Below, one piece after another: positions 1 through 10,893 of a stretch of 64,000 bases of DNA. The translations under genes were made by a program, and so were the position numbers. The stretch is from Orobanche coerulescens. Taxonomy: Eukaryota; Streptophyta; Magnoliopsida; Lamiales; Orobanchaceae. Where the stretch lies: the NCBI GenBank assembly GCA_033398695.1, contig CM065802.1:81330096-81394095 (forward strand), given 5' to 3'. The notes under the pieces were generated by a model. The model had not been told where the DNA came from. It did not search any database and saw only the letters and a list, made by a program, of their open reading frames with translations. Positions within the stretch are counted from its first letter, which is position 1. Each line of letters starts with the position of its first letter.

Positions 1-1349
1 CATAAAGTAATACACACACAAACACTACAGCAACGACGGTATCGTTCGGCGACCTCAACGGCCCGAACGATAACCAGCACATAATTTCAACCATCATGAA
101 ACAATCACACATGTACACAAACGTACAAACTCAAGCTTCAATACCACACCCGTGCGACAACACGCAAATCACCACGAGGCGACAAACGGTAAATACTACC
201 ACATCTCTCACAGAGGGCTAGTACAACAAATGCGTGGCAACGCCTCGGCGTTCATGCCACCAATTCGATCACACCGGGTTAACACCGTAACAAAAGTTCG
301 AAAACCATACACGCATTTCCGGTCCGCAAACAGGAATGATAGGTTTTAAAAACAAAAACCACCTTTTGAAAACAGTTTGGAAACAACAGTTGATCTTGAG
401 TATCATTTTACAAAAAGTAGTACAAACACCATTATCGAGACTTTGAAAATCATCTTGCGTTTGAACAAAAATGAGGACACCTTTCCTTTAGTGAAAAACT
501 TTCAAAAATATTCGACCCTTGGGTCTAAGCAACTGCATTTGAAAATATCTCAAAAATATTTTTGGTCCTCAACCGGAAAATTTTTGAAATGTATTGCGGC
601 ATTAGAAAACACCTTGAAAACACCGCAAGAAAATAATTCGTTTTAAAAGTACGTCACGAATTTTAATTTTCTAAGATACTCAAGGTTTTCAAAAATAATT
701 CAATGGGCTAGAATGCCCAAAAATTTCAGGTAATAACAAGGAACAATATAGCGCCGTGGGTCCCACGCCGGAACCCACCAGGCTAAAAACCATTCACAAA
801 AACGCCAAAAAGGCCGATGACGGTAATATTTCAAAAACTCACGAAAGCCATTTACAAAATACTAAATACCGTCATAAGAATTTCGCCAAAGCGATCAAGG
901 CCATAACGCCAAAAACTCGGTTAAGGGAATCGGTTTTCGAAATAAAACTCGGTCGGTAAAATACCGAAAGTCATTGCAAAAGAACTCACGCAGTGGATAA
1001 AAGAAATACGGTTCAACATACACAATCGAGCAACACTACTCCTCATATGAACGAAATATGAGGGTCAAATAACCACATATCAAGAAGTAAAAATCCATAA
1101 GAGGATTCCATCAATTAACAAATAATCATAAAATAGCTCATGTCACATGAGGCACAACACAAAGAAGGGAGACTTACATGCACAGGTCGCACGAAGATGA
1201 TGATCGCTCACGATACTAATCACGACCAACAAACTCAGACGACGCGTCGCGACACGACTTAGTCAGACAAAATCCGACGAGACAAAAACTCAATAGACAC
1301 CACTGACCCGACAGCCTAGGTTTCCCCAACCTAAGCTCCGATACCATTC
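1..1349 (-). mobile_element. LARD-A1 internal region (partial, non-coding)
   Basis: This is the first ~1.35 kb of the internal region of a left-pointing LTR retrotransposon; the rest lies beyond the left edge. Read on the minus strand it matches 56211-57560 of LARD-A2 in order, including the leader with the CGATACTAATCA motif (1215-1226) and the block ending in the 'accacggcgct' stretch. No gag or pol motif is visible and the short frames are not shared between the two copies, so it is non-coding and probably mobilised in trans. It is adjacent to its LTR at 1350. Confidence 0.8.
1335..1346 (-). other. Primer-binding site of LARD-A1
   Basis: Minus-strand TGGTATCGGAGC lies four bases inside the LTR end. 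It matches the 3' end of initiator tRNA-Met (TGGTATCAGAGC) except for A to G at the eighth base, which can still form a G-U pair with the tRNA. Confidence 0.8.
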
Positions 1350-1704
1350 TGTAACACCCCCAATCCACTCAGGGATATTACACGTCGTAGACCCTCTCCT
1401 CGAGGATCTACCAGGCTGGTAACAACATTTAACATCTCGACAATGCCTTCAAGGCAAAAATGACTCAGTAGATCGATTTGCTCTTTCAATAAATACATAC
1501 AACTCGAATACAACTCATGCCCACGCAGGGGTCAAAATACAACCACACCCGTGCAACGGGAAAAATATAGCAGCGGAAAATAAAGTACAACTATACCAAT
1601 ACGACATCAACGGGTCCTCGTGTGATTAGTATCGTTCATCTTTCATCATCCTTCATGCCGACCCTGTGCTCTGCTCCAAAACCTGAATGCAATACAGACA
1701 TCCA

Positions 1705-1748
1705 CCCCCCGGATACTCGGGGGTTAGCAAAACTCCACTGTTTTGCTA
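1705..1748 (-). other. Conserved double stem-loop in LARD-A1 LTR
   Basis: Two adjacent inverted repeats: arms TAGCAAAAC/GTTTTGCTA at 1725-1748, and a C-run/G-run stem at 1705-1723. The same pair sits about 350-400 bp from the LTR 3' end in the other LARD LTRs and in Gypsy-A. Confidence 0.65.
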
Positions 1749-3282
1749 GTGCAAATACAAAGTGCAAATACGAGCCATATAATTCAAGTTCCACGAATAA
1801 TAATAACTAGGAAATCCTCAAAGATTCAAACGTAACGAAAAGTACTTCCCGAGGCATGAGTTTGGGTAAAACACTCCAAAACCGATAGATCATAAATCAA
1901 GGGAAACAATTTATAAAACCGTTTAAAATGCCATCGAGAGTTTTAATAGAAAACCATTTTAGGATTATCGAATCCTTCTCTTTCCAAAAATCAACAGGGT
2001 CACAGCCCAAAGGTTTTGTTTTCGCAAATAGAAAACCAACAACAATTCACAGGGCCAGAGCCCAACATCACGTGTCCTCGGCGGACATAAAAATCAACAT
2101 AACGTAATCACGCACGCGCATCGCCTAGGACCGGGACGAAGCCACAAATCCCACTCGAGGCCTCGAAGGACCCTCCCGAGCTAGCGAAACAAATCACACA
2201 CATCTCACGGTTGGATCAATCGCTTGTTGCATCCTCGCCACATGATCGCATGCCATGTGCCACCGTAGATTATCTCGAGCTCTCACGGTTGGATCAATCA
2301 CTTGTTGCATCCGACCACATGATCACGTGCCATGTGTCACCGTAGACCTTCAACCATATCCACACATTCACACAAATAACATATCACATCAAGGATATTC
2401 AAATAATTCGCCCAGAGGCATCAAACACTTAGCAAAACACCACGTCAATCCACAACACACCGAAATGAAATAATATACGTTCACACACAATGCCAAGTGC
2501 AACATTAACACCAAGCATATACATAGAATTCGCGTAGTTATTCACGAGATCACGCCATTCACAAAACACACGCGTTTTGAAAGCAAGCCTTTAACAAGGC
2601 TAATCGAATCTTTTGAAAACTCGTTTCAAACAATCAAACAAACATATAAATACGATCACCAATTATCATATCCATAAAACAAGAATTATATGGACAAGGT
2701 ACTTGCCTCGAAATCGCACGCAAGTATTCGACGAACACGGCTCAACCGAAAGCTTCAAACGCCCGATGTTAACGAAAAGGAAGATAACAACGAACGGGGT
2801 TCAACACGGTTTCTTCGCAAGAAACTCGACCCTAACATCATATAATCCATAAATCAACAATCATACGAGGAAGGATAATCGTAGAACGCCCGACAACCCT
2901 CTAAGACATTTTAGGACACCTTCAAGGCGTCGGTCAAGAACTCGACCCAAATAACGAATCGATACGATCCAACCATGGAATAACAAGGGAAATGATATAA
3001 TACATCTAAATAATCATCAATCCATCAAAATCCTAAGTTACATCGGATTAATCGGACGAAAACAACCAAAACCCCAAATTCCCAAAACTAGATTTCTAGG
3101 AAATCGACGATTCGCTCGATCAAAGGATGTTATAGGACGGATGATTGACGATATGAACCTCCAAACTTCATGGATTCATTGTCCAACAACATCTCTAGAA
3201 GATTCACACACCTGACGCGGAAGAGAAGTGGAAGAAGGAGAAAATGGCGAGAAAAACGATCTTTGGGCCTTAAATAGCCGAC

Positions 3283-3570
3283 AGACTCGGCCGTGTCCGC
3301 TCGACACGGTCGTGGCGCGCAGCTGACCGGCAGGGACTCGACCGTGTCTGCTAGACACGGTCGCGCGCGGAGGGGCCTTCCGATAGTGACCCGTCCGACA
3401 GCCGACGCACGACTCGACCGTGTCTGGAACACGGTCGGGCGTCTGGCGATGGGTTCCGGCATTTCCGCATTTAATACGGCGGGCCGTGTCGGACGACACG
3501 GTCGGTCCTGAGATAGAAACCGGCATTTCCGGACGAGTGCAGCACGGGCCGTGTCGGACGACACGGCCGA
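3283..3570 (-). promoter_or_regulatory. Inverted-repeat array upstream of TATA, LARD-A1 LTR
   Basis: Five inverted repeats built on CCGTGTC...GACACGG lie directly upstream (element sense) of a TATTTAA box at 3270-3276. Arms are 7-11 bp with spacers of 2-5 bp; the best are at 3341-3365 (11 bp arms) and 3548-3569 (10 bp arms). The core differs from that of the homologous LARD-A2 LTR (TTACGGCCGTAA), although the position is the same. A promoter role is inferred from position. Confidence 0.6.
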
Positions 3571-4267
3571 AGTTCGGCCGGCAGCGATCGCCAATAACGA
3601 GCGGGTGAGCTAAAACGACCATAACTCTCTCGTCCGGACTCCGATTGACTCACCGTCAAACATTGGAAAGCAAACTCGATGCTCTATAATATTGTAAAGA
3701 TTTAGAATTTTTGGAGTTACCAAAAATTAATGGTGATCTAACAAAGTCGAACTCATACTTAGAAAAGTCGTTTAGTAATCCTGAACTCAACAAAACGACA
3801 CCGAAACCGAACACGAATACGAACCAAGATACGGTTACGAAGTACTCACAAAGACGAATCTAAGAGCTAGTAGAACACACGATTCCGACCACCCGAAGGC
3901 TCGAAATTCGACAACGGAAGGTAATTACCCCAAACTTTGGGAAATTACGAAAATGCCCAAAATGCCCGAAATTCACCATACGACAACGAATAATCAAACC
4001 GAAGTTCACAACACGTATAACAACGTTAAATGAACTTACGAAAAACCCCAAACGAAGCGCCAACGAGATTCGCAAGAACCGAACTCAAGCGCGGAAAAGT
4101 CGCTAAAAGCACGGAACTCAACAAAGCAAAGACCAAACGAACTCGGATGACAAAAAGTGCAGAATTAAATATTCTCCGAATGACGGAACGGTCATGAGAG
4201 AGTCGTCAAAACAGACTCCGACCAAAAAAAAGAAATTTACCAAAAATCAAAAATTGTGGATATTACA

Positions 4268-6919
4268 TAGAAAATGAGCCGATTTGGTTAAACGATCAAC
4301 TATCACCCAAATCATGTTCATTCCTGTCCTGGTTTTCGGCATATTAGTGATAAAGTCCATCGATATGTCCTCCCACTTCCATTCAGGAATCGGGAGCGGC
4401 TTCAACATTCGGCAGCCGTTGATGCTCGATCTTAACTCGTTGACAAGTCAAGCATTTGAAACATAGTCCGCTACGTCTTTCTTCATGTTGCCCCACGGAA
4501 GTTACGCTTCAAGTCCTTATACATTTCTTGGTGCCGGGTGGATAGAATAGGGCGAACTATGAGCTTCCTTCATAATCGTCTGTTTCAGAACATCAACATC
4601 GGGAACGCAGAGTCGGTTCTAAAATCTCAAAACTCCATCGTCATGAATTATGAATCCGGGGGCCTTTCCTTGGATCACTTCATCATGTAACCGAATCATC
4701 AGAGGATCATCTGCCTGTCTAGATTTGATTTCTTTGGTTAATGATGAAGTTATCTCCATCACGCACAGCTGTCCCTGGACTCTTTGTAACCATACTTCAA
4801 TTCCTTCACGAATCATCTCTCGCTGAAGGCTAAATTGGGAGGTCAGCGTCTCCAGCATCTGAATAGAGACAGGCTTGCGGCTAAGTGCATCGGCCACTAC
4901 ATTTGCTTTGCCTGGATGATATAAAATCTCCAAGTCATAGTCCTTAATCAGTTCCAAACATCTTCTTTGCCGAATATTCAACTCTTTCTGACTAAATATG
5001 TACTTGAGACTCTTATGATCCGTAAAGATCTGACAGTGAGTCCCGTCTGAGATAATGCCTCCATTTTCAAGGCAAAACCACCGCCGCTAGCTCCAAATCG
5101 TGTGTCGGGTAATTCACTTCATAAGGTTTCTTGTCGCGACGCATAGCGATCACCTTATCATTCTCGCATCAACACGCACCCAAGTCCTTGGTTCAAGCAT
5201 CATCAGAACTATGAATCCTTGATTCCTGCGGAAGTGATAGAATCGGTGCGTCGTCAATCTCTTCTTCAATTCATCAAAGCTAATCGACATAATTCATTCC
5301 ACTCAAACTTTTGAGTTTTCTGCAGAGTCGAGTAAGTGGGCGGGAGACTTTAGAAAACCCTTCCACGAATCGACGATAGTATCCGGCCAAGTCCTAAGAA
5401 GCTTCGGACCTCTTTCACGTTCTTGGAGGCTTCCAATCCAATATTGCTTCGATCTTCGAGGATCTACTCGGACTCCTCTAGCCGACACCACATGGCCGAG
5501 GAACATTACTTCTTTTAGCCGAATTCACACTTAGAAAGTTTGGCGTACAATTGCTCGTTTCTCAAAAGCTCCAATACAATCCGCAAATCTGCGCATGTTC
5601 TTCCGAACTCTTAGAATACACCGAATGTCATCAATAAATACGACCACAAATTTGTCCAAAAATTCAATGAACACTCTGTTCATCAATTGCATAAATATAG
5701 CAAAGTTAGTGAGACCAAACGGCATCACTACAAACTCATAATGCCCGTAGCGAGTTACGAACGCTGATTTCGAACATCGACTCCTTAATCCTTAGGCGAT
5801 GGTATCCCGATCTCGGATCAATTTTAGAAAATACCGTTGCCCCTTGCGGTGGTCAAACAGATCATCAATCCGTGGCAACGGATATTTGTTCTTAATCGTC
5901 ATTTTGTTCGGCTCTCGATAGTCAATACACAATCGAGCGATCCATCCTTCTTTCGGACGAAAAGAACTGGCGCTCCTGTGTGAAACGCTTGGTGAATATA
6001 GCCCTTGTCCAAGAACCCCTCCACCGCTTCTTGATTCGTACATCTCAGTAGGTGCCATACGATACGGCGCCTTGGAAATCGGTGTAGCTCCGGGTTCCAG
6101 CTCAATGGTAAATTCTACATCTCTTCGTGGAGGTAGCCCAGGTAACTCGTCAGGAAATACATCTGGAAATTCGTTCACAACAGGAATGGATGAAAGTTCC
6201 AAAATTTCGTCTTCTTTCTTCATTGCATAACACCAGTACCCGGTACAGCCCTGTTTCAACAATTTGACAGCTTTCATCGCCTTGATCAATTTTCCTGAGC
6301 TTCCCGGTTTCCATCCCTCAAACAGAATCTCGGAACCATCGTCAGCGATCAGCGAGATATTCCTCCTTCGGTAGTTCACAATTGCTCCATATCGATTAAG
6401 CCAATCGTCTCCGAGTATCAGGTCGTCTCCTTGCATTTCTATCACGATCAGGTTTGAGAGCCACTCTCTGCCCCCAAATGATACAGGGAAATTTCTAGTT
6501 TCTAAATTTCCGACAATCCTCTCTCCACTCGGTAAACCAACAACATAAGGTTCACAAGCATGAAAACCGGAAATATTCAAACGATTTACACAAGACAAAG
6601 ATATGAAAGAATGTGTAGCTCCTGTATCGAATAAAACGCTAACTGGATGGGAAAGGATCTGGACAGTACCTGATGCGACAGCAGCATCCTGATCGTCTGT
6701 CCTCCTCATCTCGTACAGACGTGGGGGAGCAGATCCGGCACTCGATGTCCCCTTTCGGTCCCATTGTCCTCTGCCTCGCCCGCGGCCAAAATTCTGAGGC
6801 ATCTGAACACTTTGCTGCGTCTGTGGAATACTGGCCTCCTTCTCGATTTGTGGTGTACGGGCTCTAAAAGACTTTGCAGCCTCTTCACAAAACATCGCCC
6901 GATGTCCTCTCGTCCACAA
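4268..6919 (-). pseudogene. Gypsy-A pol (PR-RT-RH-IN), frameshifted and truncated
   Basis: Minus-strand remains of a pol polyprotein spread over several frames. Aspartic protease shows [10 protein letters not shown] (DTGA codons 6619-6630) and later LILGDDWL. Reverse transcriptase begins near 6180 with a proline-rich approach ([14 protein letters not shown]) and has CIDYRE...[13 protein letters not shown] near 5840-5930, MPFGLTN near 5710-5725, and the catalytic FIDD at about 5627-5635. FLGHVVS is at about 5480-5503. RNase H remnants lie at 4900-5160 ([25 protein letters not shown]). The integrase zinc finger (CLTCQ...KIEHQR) and [10 protein letters not shown]...[10 protein letters not shown] follow down to 4268, where LARD-A1 interrupts the gene. 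At least five frame changes are needed to join these pieces, so no functional protein is expected. Confidence 0.88.
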
Positions 6920-7965
6920 TCAAAACAAGTCACGGCAGAAGGGGCAATTCCGTCGATAGTGCCTGCCTCTGGCGCAGATTAAAGCATTTCTGGTGACATC
7001 GAATAGCCGATGTCGCTCGAAGTTCTTTCCGCTCCTAGTCTGGTGCGGAGGTTTCTTGAAAGAGTGAAAAGATGACTGGGCCTTACGGGGCCCGCATTGT
7101 TTTGTGCTCTGCAAAAGTACCGAGAGACTTTCGCTTCTTGGTTTCCGCAAATTTCTCCATGGCCGCTTCCTTGATCTCATATGCCAACGCCTTATCCTGG
7201 TATTGGCAGTGTGGTACATTCGAATCCGGACATGTACCTCGAACTTCGGTTTCATTCTCATATCGAAATGGATCATCATTTCTCGCATCTGCTTACGACC
7301 GGATGTCGAACAAATGCCACTGTTGGTTAAACGCGTCTTGATCGCACAGGATACCGGCACATCGGAAAGGCTGAGCGGAGAAAAACAACCGAACTTTGGC
7401 TTCCATCACAGGACGAGGGCAATCGAGCTTCCATCATCAATCTAAACTCTGTCCAATCGGCATCATGGTCTACAGGCCGGATGGCTTCCCACCATTCGGA
7501 CGCTTCCCCTATCAGAAAATATTGAGCGATAGAGGCTCTCCGGTCGTCTGGGCAGTTGATTCCGGCAAAGATTTTCTCCAGCTCCTTTAACCAATGATCC
7601 CAGGTGGGAGTCTCAGAAATACCGTCGAATTTGGGTGGTTGCATCTTCGCCACCTCTTGCAGCCACCGGTCACCTCGATTTCCCATATCTGGGATCCCTT
7701 GCTGTCTCTCTCCCTGCTGTAGTCCCACCGCCACTTGCATTCGGTCCACGACCTGGGCGAACTGAGTCATCTGGTTCACCACTTGACGAAGGATCTCTGG
7801 TACAGCAGGATCTGGTTCATTATTAATAGATTGTTGCGGCTCGCCTGAGCTATGACTGGCCTGGTTAGAAGGCGACGCTTCCCTTTCGGCATTTCTTCGT
7901 CCGCGTCCACGACCGCGACCACGTCCACGTCCGCCTCTCAACATACTGTAAGCATAAATACTCAA
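6890..7965 (-). pseudogene. Gypsy-A gag, frameshifted
   Basis: Minus-strand gag. The first frame begins at 7965 (an upstream ATG beside an Arg/Gly-rich run, LRGGRGRGRGRGRG) and continues through an acidic region. It then reaches the retrotransposon gag core: PPKFDGISETPTWDHWLKEL, KIFAGINCP and a GEASEWWEA motif, typical of chromovirus gag. After about 7400 the frame changes. Zinc-knuckle remnants ([20 protein letters not shown]) are recognisable near 6900-6985 in different frames. Gag would form the virus-like particle and bind RNA. This copy cannot, because the nucleocapsid part is out of frame with the core. Confidence 0.8.
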
Positions 7966-8162
7966 TATACAGGAAACAACATCGTTCTAATATTCGAGTA
8001 TAAAGAGACACAACATGTAAAGAACAAGATAGAGTTTAGGAACTTACAACCACTGTTCGCATGAAGACGTAGGCAGTGCAGTGATGTCATTCACGACCGG
8101 TTACCCCAAAATACATAAATGACCCCTATTTTAACCCAACGTCCAAGATATCCTTAATCTTA

Positions 8163-8174
8163 GCTCCGATACCA
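8163..8174 (-). other. Primer-binding site of Gypsy-A
   Basis: Minus-strand TGGTATCGGAGC, five bases from the LTR end. It is the tRNA-Met(i) type with A8 to G, as in most elements here. About 200 bp of leader (7966-8160) separates it from gag. Confidence 0.8.
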
Positions 8175-8532
8175 TATTCTGTAACACCCCCAATATATTC
8201 GGGAATATTACAGCGCCGTAAATCCTTTACATAAGGATTTACAAGGCTGAAGAATTGAACAAGTATAAAAAGGTACTGACGAATGGAAATAACGGAATTA
8301 CAGTACATCAGTTCTGACCAAATACAGAAATAGTATAATTGTTCAACAGAACTCAATAATACATCACCAAATTCAAACCCATCACAAATGACTTCGTACT
8401 CGAGTACTTATTGAAATAACGAATAAACAACAGATAAATAAACCCGGTCCGGACATCACTCTGCACCCTCGTCATACGGCCCAGTGGTTGTTTCCCCGCT
8501 CTCCTGGATCCTGAACACAAACAAAATGTTCA

Positions 8533-8561
8533 CCCCCGAAGGGGTTAGCACAACGATGCTA
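8533..8561 (-). other. Double stem-loop in Gypsy-A LTR
   Basis: On the minus strand, arms TAGCA/TGCTA (8546-8561) are followed by CCCC-TTCG-GGGG (8533-8544), a four-pair stem that would carry a UUCG tetraloop in RNA. Position and order match the double stem-loops of the LARD LTRs although arms and loops differ in sequence. Confidence 0.6.
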
Positions 8562-9106
8562 GTACAAGTACCACAACATATTATTCATTTCTCACTAAGA
8601 ATAATAATAACGTAAACGACAAAATACCAACGAGTCTTATCCTACGAGAAACTCAAACATAACATACACAACTAATAATCACAACATGATATCAATACAT
8701 ACACATGGTAATTCCATCGATCCAGCGTTCACTGCCTAGAACCCACGATGATCCCGTCAGACCAACCCGTGGTGGAAAAACCCGTCCGATGATCCAACAA
8801 GACGCTAGCATAGATCCCCCGATGATCCCGTCGGACCAACACGAGGTGGACATACAATAACGACATACATGCACGACAATATGTATAACAACAATACATA
8901 AAACAATTAAGGTACTTGCCTCGATTTGAAGACAATAACAATACTTCCACGGAAATGAACACTCGACGGTCGTCCTCCTCAATAAATCACGTAACGAGAC
9001 CAAACCTTAACAAAAGAAATGATATAGGATTTATCTCACGTCGTATGAATGTTAACAATTCGATTCACGGCCAAAAGATTATAAAATACAATCTGCCTGA
9101 ACTGCT

Positions 9107-9270
9107 TAGCGCACGCTAAGTACTCCGTGTAGCGTGCGTTAAGTCTGCTTTCACTGACCAGCCAACTGACTCGTCTGATGGTCTAGCGTACGTTACGTAC
9201 CAAACGTAGCGCACGCTAACTAGTGCTCGATAGTGCACGTTAACATTCATAGCATAGCGTGCGCTATCTA
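9107..9270. repeat. TAGCG(TG/CA)CGCTA palindrome group inside Gypsy-A LTR
   Basis: Six or so near-palindromic 12-14 mers (TTAGCG-CA-CGCTAA type) within about 160 bp, downstream of the TATA box in element sense. They have the same core as the upstream array at 10117-10325. The function is unknown. Confidence 0.6.
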
Positions 9271-10116
9271 TGCATGGCAGTTTACTGCTGAGCAGTAAAC
9301 TGTTCTTGCCATGATTGAAACAATGAAATCTTGCGTGATAATTCATGTTACTTCCATGAATACTATGTTCACACCCTTATGAATGATTTTACGGATAAAG
9401 ACAACTTCAGATTCAAGGATATGCATACCAATTTAAAACCATATTCCATTCCGACTTCAAATCTTCATACGACAATTCGAAAAGCTTAACGGTTGGTATC
9501 AACACCTCTATATCAATCCATATTATCATACTGAAGTTGATAAACGTCCTATATATACTAGATAAATCCTTCCATGATCAAACCTTTAGATTTATCTAAC
9601 AATAAGGATGTTAACGTCTAGTCCAAGATTACTATGAAATCATCTATTAGATTCGGTTAACCAATGATAGAAGCTTCTCTTCACATATTCAGTGTACTAA
9701 GATTCGAATCATGTTGATTATAATCAAGGTATTTAAGGCTTATTCATCTCACTATTCCAAACATGATATACTTGGATAATTCATCTATGAAAATCCATAT
9801 CTTGTTAACATGATCATCCAAATCGTTAGAATCCAACTCTAAGTCTGGAGATAGATTGAACATACCTTAAAATGACGAAAATCACTGAACCGTAAGGTAG
9901 AATCCCACTCCGGTTGGTTGTATGCCACTCCAAGGTGCTATTCCACTTCCATGAACATTCCCAAGTGATAACCAATGTATAACACCAACAATATGTGTTC
10001 TAAGTGTATAGGAGTATTACTACAGCTCTCTGAACTCTCAAGGATGAAGAAGGGCGAAAGAAATGAAAGCCAAAACGGTTGTTGTCCCATTTATAATATT
10101 CTGCATTATTAACAAG

Positions 10117-10325
10117 TTAGCGTGCGCTAATAATGGTTGACTTCAGAATTTGTCCGGGTGCGTCAGCGGGAATCTTATCCGGACCCATGTCCCGGCTGGC
10201 GCATGTATTAGCTGTCCCGCTCAATAATTGAGTTCTTAGCGCACGCAACTCCTATCTTCATAGCGTGCGCTAATAATGGCCCGATAGCGCGCGTTAAGAT
10301 ACATTCTTAGCGTGCGCTATCACGA
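10117..10325 (-). promoter_or_regulatory. Palindrome array upstream of TATA, Gypsy-A LTR
   Basis: Five copies of TTAGCGTGCGCTAA-like near-palindromes (first at 10117-10130) directly upstream of a TATAAAT box at 10089-10095 in element sense. The placement suggests U3 promoter sites; the binding factor is unknown. Confidence 0.6.
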
Positions 10326-10476
10326 GGTTGCTTGAGCAATTTTTGCAAGTTTCTATACTTATGCATAATGATATCAATGCACGAAATATCATACTCCAAT
10401 AATCAAAATCACCAATCCGAAATAATACATGGTTTAAATACAGATGAAATACACTGTAATAAATCCGGATATTACA

Positions 10477-10860
10477 TCCCCGAGTCGAGGTATTTTCCGT
10501 TTTGGGAAGCGGGGGAAGTAGAGTTCGAGATTCATTGGACCGTTTGAGATTTTGAATCGAGTGGGCGATCTGGCTTTACCTCCAGCCTTGAGCCAAATTC
10601 ATAAAGTATTTCATGTCTCTCAGTTGCGGAAGTATGTTGCCGACCCGAGTCACATACTTCAGTTCGATGAAATCGAGATCGCGGATGATCATTCGTATGA
10701 GGAGCGTCATGTACGAGTCTTAGAGCGGCGTATCAAATAGTTGAGGAACAAGACGATTCCTTTGGTCAAGATCCAGTGGTCTAGACACGGAGTCGAAGAG
10801 GCTACTTGGGAAACCGAGGATAGCATGCGGAAGAGTTATCCCGATTTGTTTGACCCTTAG
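10477..10860 (+). pseudogene. 3' end of gypsy pol with chromodomain (fragment)
   Basis: A plus-strand fragment starting abruptly at the Gypsy-A LTR edge. The frame from 10477 encodes the C-terminal part of integrase and the tail of pol. It contains FRFGKRGK, RFIGPFEILNRVGDLALPP, VFHVSQLRKYVADPSHIL, then a chromodomain-like stretch (HVRVLERRIK, IPLVKIQWSRH, ATWETEDSMR) and a final stop at 10858-10860. In-frame stops after RGK (10519-10521) and after RRIK (10738-10740) show decay. A chromodomain at the end of pol marks a chromovirus and would guide integration by binding histone tails. The upstream part was separated by the Gypsy-A insertion. Confidence 0.85.
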
Positions 10861-10893
10861 TTTCGAGGATGAAACTCTTTTTAAGGGGGAGTA
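10859..10893 (+). other. Pre-PPT hairpin and polypurine tract of the chromovirus
   Basis: AGTTTC/GAAACT inverted repeat (10859-10876) overlaps the pol stop. It is followed by TTTTTAAGGGGGAGTA and then the LTR start TGTAATACCC at 10894. The purine run would prime plus-strand DNA synthesis. Confidence 0.75.

Larger units (their letters stand above)
1350..4267 (-). repeat. LTR of LARD-A1 (5' LTR, minus orientation)
   Basis: A 2.92 kb LTR bounded on the + strand by TGTAACACCC (1350) and GATATTACA (4267), i.e. TGTAATATCC...GGGTGTTACA on its own strand. It is homologous along its length to both LTRs of LARD-A2. Modules in element order: U3 start, inverted-repeat array (3283-3570), TATTTAA box (3270-3276), GGCAAG hairpin (about 2696-2708), two ~80 bp tandem repeats (about 2195-2350), double stem-loop (1705-1748), and U5. 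The element sits in the integrase of Gypsy-A. Its target duplication cannot be checked because the other end is off-window. Confidence 0.85.
4268..10476 (-). mobile_element. Gypsy-A: Ty3/gypsy retrotransposon, partial, minus
   Basis: A left-pointing gypsy element with 5' LTR (8180-10476), tRNA-Met primer site (8163-8174), short leader, gag (about 7965 leftward), protease, reverse transcriptase, RNase H and the start of integrase. The integrase is cut at 4268 by insertion of LARD-A1, so the 3' half and 3' LTR lie off-window. Domain order PR-RT-RH-IN and the gag type fit the chromovirus branch (Tekay/Del-like), but the chromodomain end is not in view. Many frameshifts make it a dead copy. Its LTR start, primer-site context and LTR repeats resemble those of the multimer at 12148-51532. 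Confidence 0.88.
8180..10476 (-). repeat. Gypsy-A 5' LTR
   Basis: A 2.30 kb LTR bounded by TGTAACACCC (8180) and GGATATTACA (10476) on the + strand. In element order it has a palindrome array at 10117-10325, a TATAAAT box at 10089-10095, a second palindrome group at 9107-9270, a GGCAAGTACC module near 8910-8921, tandem repeats around 8706-8855 and a double stem-loop at 8533-8561. The LTR start (TGTAATATCCGGA) and the tandem repeat (GATCTATGCT..., ACGGGATCATC on its strand) are shared with the 12148-51532 multimer family. The right boundary abuts pol sequence of another element at 10477. The target duplication is not verifiable. Confidence 0.85.

Noticed and set aside
3130..3659. Several overlapping Arg/Pro-rich frames on both strands
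   Set aside because: They fall in the GC-rich inverted-repeat array of an LTR, overlap in many frames, and are not kept in the homologous LTR. They are chance frames.
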